Source: Brachyspira intermedia PWS/A
Lineage (GTDB): Bacteria; Spirochaetota; Brachyspiria; Brachyspirales; Brachyspiraceae
Assembly: GCF_000223215.1 (NCBI RefSeq)
Contig: NC_017243.1
Span: 1,116,001-1,180,000, forward strand
Length of the DNA: 64,000 nt
Direction: 5' to 3'
The notes below the pieces were generated by a model. It saw only the letters and a list, made by a program, of their open reading frames with translations, was not told the DNA's origin and made no database searches. The first letter of the stretch is position 1, and the number at the start of each line of letters is the position of its first letter. Shown piece by piece: positions 44,871 through 52,902 of the stretch. Made by a program: the position numbers and the translations under genes.

Positions 44871-45851
44871 TTGGGATATACTGTGAATTATAATGAAAAA
44901 CATTTAAAAAATATAGATGAAGCTTTAGTAAAGGCAGAACTTCTTTATGATAAGTGTATTTGCTGCGGACATATATGCAATGTTAATCGCAATAAAAACA
45001 AAATAGGAAGATGCAAAATTTTTGAAGATACCAATCATATAAAAACTGCATCTCATACTTTGCATTTCGGTGAAGAGCCTATGCTTGTAGGTGAAGGCGG
45101 AAGCGGTACAGTATTTTTTTCAAGCTGTAATTTAAGCTGTGTGTTTTGTCAGAATCATCAAATAAGTTCTGACGGAGTAGGCGAGATAATTGACATTGAA
45201 ACATTGGCAGATTATTTTTTGGATTTAGAAAAACAAGGTGCAGAAAATATTAATCTTGTGAGTGCCACTCATGTTATTTATCCTGTATTAAAAAGTTTAA
45301 AAATAGCTTTTGAAAAAGGACTTAATCTTCCTATTGTTTATAATACTAATGGTTATGATACTAAAGAATTATTGGATTGTCTATACGGTATTGTTGATAT
45401 ATATTTGCCTGATTTAAAATATGTTTTTGATGACAAGGCTTTTAAATATTCTAGGGCTGAAAATTATTTTAATACCGCAATAAATGCAATAGAGATAATG
45501 AAAGAACAAGTAGGCGATTTAATTGTTAATGAAAAAGGCATTGCTGAAAAAGGTATAATAATAAGGCATTTGATACTTCCGAATAATGAATCAGATTCTT
45601 ATGATGTATTGATAGAACTTAAAGAGAGAGGTTTTTTAAATACTACAATATCTTTGATGTCGCAGTATAATCCTAAATTTAAAGCCTGCAATTTTGAAAG
45701 TATAAACAGAAAATTATACAAAAAAGAGTATGATGATTTAGTTGATTATGCTTTGGATTTGGGATTTGAAAATTTACTTGTTCAGGAAATGGAAAGCTCT
45801 GACAATTATAATCCTGATTTTACTAAAGAAAAGCCTTTTGAAATGCAGTGA
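44871..45851 (+). CDS. Radical SAM protein, PflX-like
   Basis: 326 residues. The radical SAM cysteines are in CNLSCVFCQNHQ (CxxxCxxC) at about residue 88. Upstream lie further cysteines (CICCGHICN and GRCK), as in the PflX branch of putative pyruvate-formate-lyase activators (COG1313). It should carry a 4Fe-4S cluster and cleave SAM; the target protein is unknown. The start is uncertain: TTG at 44871 or GTG at 44883, the latter with GGGA nine bases before. A TATAAT at 44855-44860 lies close to either. Confidence 0.85.
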   Translation: MGYTVNYNEKHLKNIDEALVKAELLYDKCICCGHICNVNRNKNKIGRCKIFEDTNHIKTASHTLHFGEEPMLVGEGGSGTVFFSSCNLSCVFCQNHQISSDGVGEIIDIETLADYFLDLEKQGAENINLVSATHVIYPVLKSLKIAFEKGLNLPIVYNTNGYDTKELLDCLYGIVDIYLPDLKYVFDDKAFKYSRAENYFNTAINAIEIMKEQVGDLIVNEKGIAEKGIIIRHLILPNNESDSYDVLIELKERGFLNTTISLMSQYNPKFKACNFESINRKLYKKEYDDLVDYALDLGFENLLVQEMESSDNYNPDFTKEKPFEMQ

Positions 45852-45902
45852 TTTACATATTGATACAATTATATTTTAAATTTAATTAAATAAGTTTTAT
45901 TT

Positions 45903-45930
45903 TTGACAAAAATATCATATAATGTATAAT
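45903..45930 (+). promoter_or_regulatory. Promoter of the HEAT/MinD-like pair
   Basis: TTGACA (45903-45908), a 16-base spacer and TATAAT (45925-45930), 45 bases before the first ATG. Confidence 0.8.
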
Positions 45931-45975
45931 ATATACTAAGTATAGTATTATTTATTAGATTTTAAGGAAGAAACT

Positions 45976-46170
45976 ATGAATGAAATTTTTGCACTTTTAG
46001 AAAGCGAAGAGGTTGAAAAAAGACTTGAGGCTCTTGAAGAGTTGGCAAAAAATGTAGAAAATTCCGATAAAATTACTGTAATTAAAGCTTTAAAGCCGCA
46101 TATATTAGATTGGGATGAAAATGTTCGTCTTAAAGTGGCTCAAGTATTAAAATTGTATACAGGACAATAA
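45976..46170 (+). CDS. Small HEAT-repeat-like protein
   Basis: 64 residues, about one and a half HEAT-type helical hairpins (EEVEKRLEALEELAKNVEN and DWDENVRLKVAQVLK). No membrane segment. AAGGAAG before the ATG. Its stop lies two bases before the MinD-like ATPase start, so the two are translationally coupled; it is probably a partner or adaptor of that ATPase. Confidence 0.75.
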   Translation: MNEIFALLESEEVEKRLEALEELAKNVENSDKITVIKALKPHILDWDENVRLKVAQVLKLYTGQ

Positions 46171-46172
46171 TT

Positions 46173-46973
46173 ATGGGAAGAATAATATCTTTTTCTAGTG
46201 GAAAGGGTGGTGCAGGTAAGACTTTATGTTCGGTTAATTTCTCTGCAGAATTGGCTTCTAGAGGATATAAAGTTTTAGTTTTTGATATAGATATTAACTG
46301 TTCAAATGTATTTATTTTACTTCATGTAAAACCTCAGTCTAAACTTCAGGAATATTTTGAAGGTACTTTAACATTGAAAGACTGCGTTATAAAAAGCGAA
46401 TATGGTATAGATGTTATCAGTGCTGGAGTTAATATACAGAGATTTGTTCAGTTTGAAAATGATTTTAATTTATCAAATTTAGCTAAAGATTTAAAAGTAT
46501 TATCACAGGAATATGATTATGTCATTATAGATTATGCTGCAGGAATTACTCAGCCTATGATGCGTTTCTATGAGATGTCTGATGATATAATACTTGTTGC
46601 CAATCCTGAAATTACAGCTCTTACAGATCTTTACAGACTTATGAAGATGATATATGTCAATAATATGACAGATAAGATGTATTTGATAGTGAACAAAGTA
46701 AAAAATATAGATTGGGCTATCAATTTATACAGAGAAGTAAAAAAGGTAACTTCAAAATTTTCTCTTGATATTAATTTGGTTCTTTTAGGACCTGTTTTGT
46801 TTGATGAAGAAAAGGTTATGATATCCGTTCAAAAGAGAACACCTATAATAATATTATATCCTAAAACTCCTATCAAAGGCGGTTTTTCATTAGCAGTTAC
46901 TAGATATTTGTATGATATAGGTGTAATGAAAGATGAAAATGCAAGAGAAAAAACTTTCTCTGATTTCTTCTAA
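46173..46973 (+). CDS. MinD/ParA-family ATPase, FlhG-like
   Basis: 266 residues. Deviant Walker A motif SGKGGAGKTL near the N-terminus, then VFDIDINCSNV and the Walker B-like VIIDYAAGI. This family uses ATP-driven dimerisation to place or count structures: MinD for division, FlhG for flagella, ParA for chromosomes. The C-terminus lacks a clear MinD membrane-targeting helix. With no minC or minE nearby, a FlhG-like or other positioning role is more likely. Co-transcribed with the small HEAT protein. Confidence 0.85.
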   Translation: MGRIISFSSGKGGAGKTLCSVNFSAELASRGYKVLVFDIDINCSNVFILLHVKPQSKLQEYFEGTLTLKDCVIKSEYGIDVISAGVNIQRFVQFENDFNLSNLAKDLKVLSQEYDYVIIDYAAGITQPMMRFYEMSDDIILVANPEITALTDLYRLMKMIYVNNMTDKMYLIVNKVKNIDWAINLYREVKKVTSKFSLDINLVLLGPVLFDEEKVMISVQKRTPIIILYPKTPIKGGFSLAVTRYLYDIGVMKDENAREKTFSDFF

Positions 46974-47246
46974 TTTATGTAATTATATGTATTATTATTT
47001 GACTTTTATTTAATATTATAATATATTATTAATATGGGTTTATATTTTAAAATAAAAATATTATAGTGATCGCATCGCATAAAAAATATTATTTCTATAA
47101 GTTATTGAGCTATCTTATGATATTTAGTTCCATAGTATATTCATGTATTTTTTCTTGTTTTAATATTAAATTTCTTTTTTTAAGAAATAATATTCTTCTA
47201 TTTTTCTACATGATTATTAAAAATTATTTTCATTTGGATTTTTATT

Positions 47247-48241
47247 ATGTTTTATAATGACTATGAACATTTTATTAACAAAATAGTATGGTTTATTCCA
47301 TCAAAAAAACATAGAGATAATTTCAGAAAAATTTTATATGATATAGTAAATTCTATGTATAAATTGGAATATATTGCTGATAAACTTAATGTAAAAGATG
47401 ATAAAAAAGGTATGGTTATTGTAGAATCTACTGGTGGTTTAGCTGATCAATTTGGAAAATATATTCTTGGTGAATCAATAAAAAAAATTATGATGTTCGA
47501 GTAAAATATGATCTTACTTGGTTTAGAACACATCACAAAGATATTGATGGTAAACATGAAAGACCATTTGAGTTATTAAAATTATGTCCTGACATTAGTT
47601 ATGATATTGCTACAGAAGAAGAGGTGTTCTTTTATAAAGCATGCTTTGGCAATATGGTTAAGGAATATTTTGATTATGATATTAATCATATTTTAGCAAC
47701 TAAAAAAGATATTTATATTGATTGTTATCCTAAGATTCTTGATATAAATATTGATGATTTAGTTAAAGATATAGATTTGGATAAATATCATTTTAAAGTT
47801 CTTGCAGGTGAAAATTTATCATTATATAATGAATTAAAAAATAATTTTTCTATTTCTGTTCATGCAAGACTTGGAGATAGTCATATTATGCCAGAATTTA
47901 AGAGTATATTTAATTCAGATTATAATGAATATGCCAGTTATTTTATAAAATCAATAAATTTTCTTAATAACAAATTTAAAGATTATAATCCTAAATTTGT
48001 ATTTTTTTCAGATGATATGAATTGGGTAAATGATAATGTTATATCTAAATTAGATAAAAATATTCTATATAGAATAAATATAGAAAAAAATCCTCCGCAT
48101 TTAGATATTTATTTGATATCAAGTGCTAAACATCAAATCATATCGTTAGGTGGATTTGGAAATTTAGCAAGTTTATTCAATAAAAACAAAGATAAAATAA
48201 TAATCAGACCTAATGATTTCCAGTCATTAAAAAATAGTTAA
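47247..48241 (+). CDS. GT11 (fucosyltransferase-like) glycosyltransferase, one-base shortfall
   Basis: Two frames together encode about 331 residues of a GT11 enzyme. The first, from the ATG at 47247, covers FINKIVWFIPSKKHRDNFRK and the donor-site start STGGLADQFGKYILGESIKK, then stops at 47504. The second covers the rest, including the HARLGDS motif and FFSDDMNWV, to 48241. Adding one A to the A8 run at 47480-47487 joins them as GESIKKNYDVRVKYD, exactly what the family predicts. GT11 enzymes add fucose or galactose through alpha-1,2 links. Either an assembly error, a phase-variable gene switched off, or a fresh pseudogene. Confidence 0.82.
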
Positions 48242-48327
48242 AGTATATACCTATTTTTAATAAAAATATAATATATAATTTTTTGTGAAAATATTTATAT
48301 ATAAATAAGAAAAGAAGTTGTTTAAAT

Positions 48328-48356
48328 TTGACAAATACAAATAATATTGGTAAACT
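48328..48356 (+). promoter_or_regulatory. Promoter of the cytidylate-kinase-like gene
   Basis: TTGACA (48328-48333), a 17-base spacer and TAAACT (48351-48356), 30 bases before the chosen start. Confidence 0.68.
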
Positions 48357-48386
48357 ATTAATATAATAAAGATGAGGTATATGCTT

Positions 48387-49004
48387 ATGAGTAAAAATAT
48401 TGTTATCACTATCAGCAGAGAATTCGGAAGCGGCGGAAGATATATTGGAGAAATGGTTGCTAAAGATTTAAATATACCTTTTTATGATAAAGCTATAATA
48501 GAAATGGCATCAGATAAAACAGGATTTTCTCCGGAATATATTAAAGAAAATGAACAAAAATTAACAGGAGCTTCTCTTTTTAATTTTGCTATAACAGGTT
48601 CTTATGCTGGAAATATGGTATTTGGCAATGGTGAATCATTACAGGACACTATGTTTTTTGCACAAAGCAATGTTATAAAAGAAGTGGCATCTAAACATTC
48701 GTGCGTTATAGTTGGAAGATGTGCTAATCATATATTAGAAGGAATGGAGAATTGTATTAATATATTCATTTATTCTGATATGGAAAATAAAATTAAAAGA
48801 GCTGTTGAAGAATATAAATTAGATAGTGCAAATATAGAAAAAATCTTAAAAGAAAGAGATAAATTAAGAGCTAAACATTATAATTATTATACAGGAAAAA
48901 ACTGGGGAGATGCTAGAAATTATCATGCCTGTTTGAATAGCGATTTTATAGGTATAGATAATACAATAGAATTGATAGAAAATATAGCTAAGTCAAAGCT
49001 ATAA
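48387..49004 (+). CDS. Cytidylate kinase-like protein
   Basis: 205 residues. Begins SKNIVITISREFGSGGRYIG, where the glycine-rich loop and following helix replace the classical P-loop of Cmk; later HSCVIVGRCANHIL matches the family. It is the second, cytidylate-kinase-like family found beside true Cmk (36392-37063) in many anaerobes; its substrate is not established. I chose the ATG at 48387 because GAGG lies nine bases upstream; ATGs at 48372 and 48381 are too close or precede it. Confidence 0.83.
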   Translation: MSKNIVITISREFGSGGRYIGEMVAKDLNIPFYDKAIIEMASDKTGFSPEYIKENEQKLTGASLFNFAITGSYAGNMVFGNGESLQDTMFFAQSNVIKEVASKHSCVIVGRCANHILEGMENCINIFIYSDMENKIKRAVEEYKLDSANIEKILKERDKLRAKHYNYYTGKNWGDARNYHACLNSDFIGIDNTIELIENIAKSKL

Positions 49005-49017
49005 TAAGGTATTTATT

Positions 49018-49719
49018 ATGAGTATAATAGCTGATTTGCATACTCATACTTTAGTAAGTGAGCATGCTTATAGCACAGTTGATGAAATGGTGAATTCAGC
49101 TAAAGAGAAAGGATTTTTAGCTTTAGCCATTACAGATCATGGTCCTAAATCTAGTGATGGAGCTAAATCAGTGCATTTTAAAGCTATGCATAGTTTACCT
49201 AATTATATTAATGGGGTTAGACTTCTCAGAGGATGCGAGGCTAATATATTAGATTATAGCGGAAAAGTAGATTTAAGTGAAAGTATATTAGAGTATTTAG
49301 ATTTTGTTATAGCTTCTTATCATGAAGATTCTATACAGCCTTTAACTAAAAAAGATCATACAAATGGATATGTTGGAATTATAAAAAATCCTAACATTGA
49401 CTGTTTAGGTCATGTTGGCAATCCTAAATTCGAATTTGATATTGAATATATAGTCAAATTATGCAAAGAGTATAATAAATTAATAGAGATTAATTCAGCT
49501 TCTTTTACCGTTAGAAGAGGAAGCAGTCCTATATGCCGTGAAGTTGCTTTGGCTTGTAAAAGATATGAAACTAATATTATAGTAACGTCTGATGCTCATT
49601 CAATGTATAAAGTAGGAGATTTTAAAGATGCTGTAGAATTATTATTATCTATAGATTTTCCAGAGCATCTTATACTTAATAGCGATTATGATAAATTGAT
49701 TAAATATCTTGGTATATAA
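49018..49719 (+). CDS. PHP-domain phosphoesterase
   Basis: 233 residues. Metal-binding motifs HTHT at the N-terminus, ITDHG, GCEAN, SYHED, GHVGNP and the C-terminal SDAHS follow the order of the PHP superfamily, close to YcdX-type phosphatases. Probably a cytoplasmic metal-dependent phosphatase; substrate unknown. It follows the cytidylate-kinase-like gene by 13 bases and overlaps the start of the tauE-like gene. Confidence 0.88.
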   Translation: MSIIADLHTHTLVSEHAYSTVDEMVNSAKEKGFLALAITDHGPKSSDGAKSVHFKAMHSLPNYINGVRLLRGCEANILDYSGKVDLSESILEYLDFVIASYHEDSIQPLTKKDHTNGYVGIIKNPNIDCLGHVGNPKFEFDIEYIVKLCKEYNKLIEINSASFTVRRGSSPICREVALACKRYETNIIVTSDAHSMYKVGDFKDAVELLLSIDFPEHLILNSDYDKLIKYLGI

Positions 49720-50521
49720 AAATGATAGTGTTTTTTTGATTGTAAGTTTGTTAGCATCTGTTATAGGTGCTATTTGCGGAATAGGCGGCGGTATTATAAT
49801 AAAGCCTGTACTAGACTCTTTAAATGTTCTTGAAGTAAGTAAAATAAGTTTTTTATCATCATGTACAGTTTTGTCTATGAGTTTATATACATTCATAGTA
49901 TCTAAAATAAAACATGATAGTCTTGTAGATTCCAGAGTTGCAACTCCTTTAGCTCTAGGCGGTATTATAGGGGGAATATTTGGAAAGATGCTTTTTTCCT
50001 ATGTTATAAGGCTTTTTAATAGTGAAAACATAGCTGGTATTTTTCAATCATCTATTTTGATATTATTAACATTTTTTACTTTAATATTTACAGTAAAAAA
50101 CATAGGTGATAAAAAGATAAAATCTATGCATATACAAAATATATTTTTATGTATAATAATAGGTTTGGTTCTTGGTCTTTTATCATCATTTTTGGGTATA
50201 GGAGGCGGACCTTTTAATATAGCTTTTTTATACTTTTTCTTTAGTATGGATTCTAAAGTTGCAGCTCAAAACTCTCTGTATATTATATTATTTTCGCAAA
50301 TTTCAAATGTGTTCATAAGCGTTGCTGACGGAGATGTTTTAAAAGTTAATCTTTCTTATTTGATAGTTATGATTATAGGTGGAATATGCGGTGGTATATT
50401 AGGAAGATTCATAAATAAAAAAATTAATTCTAAAATAGTTGATAAATTATTTATTATTTTATTATTAATTATTATATTAATAACATCTTACAATATATAT
50501 AATTTTTCTGTTAATATATAA
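49709..50521 (+). CDS. TauE/SafE-family anion exporter
   Basis: 270 residues in the open frame from the TTG at 49709, with eight or so membrane helices and the two family repeats GICGIGGG-type (AICGIGGGIIIKP and LGIGGGPFN). Exports or imports sulphite or related organic anions in other bacteria. The more natural start is the ATG at 49722 (IVFFLIVSLLAS), but that frame runs into a stop after a T7 run at 49731-49737; one more T would make it continuous. The TTG start inside the PHP gene is the alternative. Overlapping genes suggest one operon. Confidence 0.85.
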   Translation: MVYKNDSVFLIVSLLASVIGAICGIGGGIIIKPVLDSLNVLEVSKISFLSSCTVLSMSLYTFIVSKIKHDSLVDSRVATPLALGGIIGGIFGKMLFSYVIRLFNSENIAGIFQSSILILLTFFTLIFTVKNIGDKKIKSMHIQNIFLCIIIGLVLGLLSSFLGIGGGPFNIAFLYFFFSMDSKVAAQNSLYIILFSQISNVFISVADGDVLKVNLSYLIVMIIGGICGGILGRFINKKINSKIVDKLFIILLLIIILITSYNIYNFSVNI

Positions 50522-50547
50522 TATACATAAAAAAATGTGAGTTCATT

Positions 50548-51780
50548 ATGTTAGATATAATCATAAAAAATATAGGATCTTTAGTAACAGCGGAGAGTAA
50601 TACCCCATTATTTGGTAAAAATCAGGGAAATATAAAAGTCTATAATAATGTTTCTATAGGTATAAAAAATGGAATAATAGAGTGTATTGGGGATACTGTT
50701 AAAGGAAAAGCTAAGAAAACATTCAATGCCAATGGAGCATTAGTTACTCCTGGTCTGATAGATTGTCATACTCATTTTATATATGGAGGTTCAAGGGAAG
50801 ATGAGATGTATAATATAATCAGCGGTCATATGAGTTATTCTGACATAATAAAATCAGGTTATGGAATATTATCAACTGTAAAAGATACTAGAAATCAGAC
50901 AGAGAATGCTCTTTATAAAAAATCAATACCTATATTAGATAAAATGCTTCATTATGGAACTACTACAGTAGAAGGTAAAAGCGGTTACGGATTAACTATT
51001 AAAGATGAGATAAAAATATTAAAAGTTATGAAAAAACTTAATGATAGTCATAAAATAGATATAGTAAGTACATTTATGGGTGGACATGTAATACCTGAAG
51101 AGTATAAAAATGACAGGGCTTCATATGTAAATTTGATATGTAATGAAATGATTCCTGAAATATCAAAATTGGGTATAGCAGAATTTTGTGATGTATTCTG
51201 TGAAAATTGCGGACTTGATATGGAAGAAACTCATAAAGTTCTTAATGCTGCTCAGGCACATCATTTAGGTATTAAAGTTCATTCAGATCAATTAGAAACA
51301 AGCGGAGGCTCATATTTAGCTGCTAGATTTAAAGCTATAAGTGCTGAACATTTGATTATGTCTGATGATAGGTCTATAGATGTTATAAAAAATCAAAATG
51401 TAATAGCAGTTCTTTTGCCTAATACATCTTTTTATTTGAATATGCCTTATGCTAGAGCTAGATATATGATAGATAAAGGTGTTCCTATAGCATTAGCTTC
51501 GGATTATAATCCCGGATCTAGCCCTTCTTTAAATATGCAGTTTATAATGAAACTTTCATATATTATGTACAGACTTAAGCCAGAAGAGATATTGAATGCT
51601 GTTACTATAAATGCAGCATGTGCTATTAATAGGGGCAAAGAAATAGGAAGTATTGAGGAAGGTAAAAAAGCTGATATTATAGTATGGAATTGTGATAACC
51701 TTAATTTCTTGCTTTATAGTATGGATGATGATTTATGCTCTATGGTTTTTAAATCCGGAGAGCTTGTATATCATAATTAA
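50548..51780 (+). CDS. hutI: Imidazolonepropionase
   Basis: 410 residues. Amidohydrolase-fold enzyme of histidine breakdown: metal ligands in DCHTHFIYGGSRE, substrate-binding HSDQLE, AEHL, and the C-terminal DYNPGSSPSLNMQF typical of HutI. Hydrolyses imidazolone-5-propionate to formiminoglutamate. No other hut gene is present in the window. It lies 26 bases after the TauE-like gene. Confidence 0.93.
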   Translation: MLDIIIKNIGSLVTAESNTPLFGKNQGNIKVYNNVSIGIKNGIIECIGDTVKGKAKKTFNANGALVTPGLIDCHTHFIYGGSREDEMYNIISGHMSYSDIIKSGYGILSTVKDTRNQTENALYKKSIPILDKMLHYGTTTVEGKSGYGLTIKDEIKILKVMKKLNDSHKIDIVSTFMGGHVIPEEYKNDRASYVNLICNEMIPEISKLGIAEFCDVFCENCGLDMEETHKVLNAAQAHHLGIKVHSDQLETSGGSYLAARFKAISAEHLIMSDDRSIDVIKNQNVIAVLLPNTSFYLNMPYARARYMIDKGVPIALASDYNPGSSPSLNMQFIMKLSYIMYRLKPEEILNAVTINAACAINRGKEIGSIEEGKKADIIVWNCDNLNFLLYSMDDDLCSMVFKSGELVYHN

Positions 51781-51822
51781 CATATTTTTATCGTTTTTTA
51801 CTTTGAAGAGTATTGTTTTCTC

Positions 51823-51851
51823 TTGACAATTTGAGTTTATTTGATTATATT
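51823..51851 (+). promoter_or_regulatory. Promoter of the two TPR genes
   Basis: TTGACA (51823-51828), a 17-base spacer and TATATT (51846-51851), followed by an untranslated leader of about 60 bases. Confidence 0.75.
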
Positions 51852-51917
51852 ATAAGAATATGCGTATATATCTCTGTACGTTTTTTAGCTTTAAGGGAGT
51901 AGTTTATTTTAAATATA

Positions 51918-52898
51918 ATGGAAGAGGAATTATTTTCTAGAAAAGAGTCTGTTAAAGATATTTTCAACATTATAGAAACTAAATTAAAGCAGGGTTTGTT
52001 TACGGAGTCTATGGAAGATTTTGATAGGATTATGTCAAAAGATTTTGAATGTGCAAATCTGTATGAAAATATATCCTGTGTTAAATTTTGGATTAATAGA
52101 CTTGATAAATTTAAAACTGTAGAGAGGAATTGCATAGAGTACTGCAAACTGTTAGATTCTACTTATAAGAAATTCAATGTATTCGTACATGGAAAGTCTT
52201 ATGATGAGAATTTAATATCGATTAACGCTATTCATTATTATGTATATAATAAGATTATAGAGTTAATAATGCAAAGAAGTACTAATGATATTGAAGGCAC
52301 GGAGGAACTGCGTTTACTTTCTAATGCTTTTATAGAGTTAAAGGATTATTCTAGAGCATTAAAATCTTATGAATATTTAAATACTATAGAACCATACAAT
52401 TCTAGAACATTAAGTTACATTGCCATGATTTATGATAAATTAGGCGATGAGAAAAAGTGTAAAATGTATGTGAGGGAAGCTTTATTTTATGATCCTTTAA
52501 GTATAGAATTTGAAAATATAAGCATAGAAATAGTAAGAGAAATCAGAGATATAATAATAAAAAGAGGTGTTCATAACAATAGTCAGGAAGAAATAATATT
52601 ATGGATGAGTGCTTATGGTGAACTTATGAACATATTGGATGTGAAAAGACCATTAAATGAACAGGAGGAATTTGATCTTAGAAGAAACATATCCAGATTG
52701 GAAGCAGATTATAGAAAGATAAAGCTTAGAGAAACTACCGCACCTAAACTTTTATCTTCGTATGCATTTTTAACTACGCATCTCATTATGAGACAGAATG
52801 ATTCTGATGTAGAAGAGGTTAAGGTATGGGGCAGAAAGATGGCTGTAATAGATAAAGATTTGCTGCAATACTACATAAAAATATTAGATAAGGAGTGA
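51918..52898 (+). CDS. TPR-containing protein
   Basis: 326 residues, all helical, with TPR-type units in the middle (DYSRALKSYEYLNTIEPYN and KCKMYVREALFYDPLS). No signal peptide. GGGAG about 18 bases upstream of the ATG is rather far, so the ribosome site is weak. It precedes the larger TPR protein by four bases and is surely co-transcribed with it, suggesting the two proteins work together. Confidence 0.78.
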   Translation: MEEELFSRKESVKDIFNIIETKLKQGLFTESMEDFDRIMSKDFECANLYENISCVKFWINRLDKFKTVERNCIEYCKLLDSTYKKFNVFVHGKSYDENLISINAIHYYVYNKIIELIMQRSTNDIEGTEELRLLSNAFIELKDYSRALKSYEYLNTIEPYNSRTLSYIAMIYDKLGDEKKCKMYVREALFYDPLSIEFENISIEIVREIRDIIIKRGVHNNSQEEIILWMSAYGELMNILDVKRPLNEQEEFDLRRNISRLEADYRKIKLRETTAPKLLSSYAFLTTHLIMRQNDSDVEEVKVWGRKMAVIDKDLLQYYIKILDKE

Positions 52899-52902
52899 TA
52901 AT

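Noticed and set aside
47066-47257. 63-codon open frame upstream of the GT11 gene
   Set aside because: GTG start without a ribosome site, composition of random A/T sequence, no recognisable domain; it also overlaps the GT11 start. The 46974-47246 gap holds nothing else I can support.
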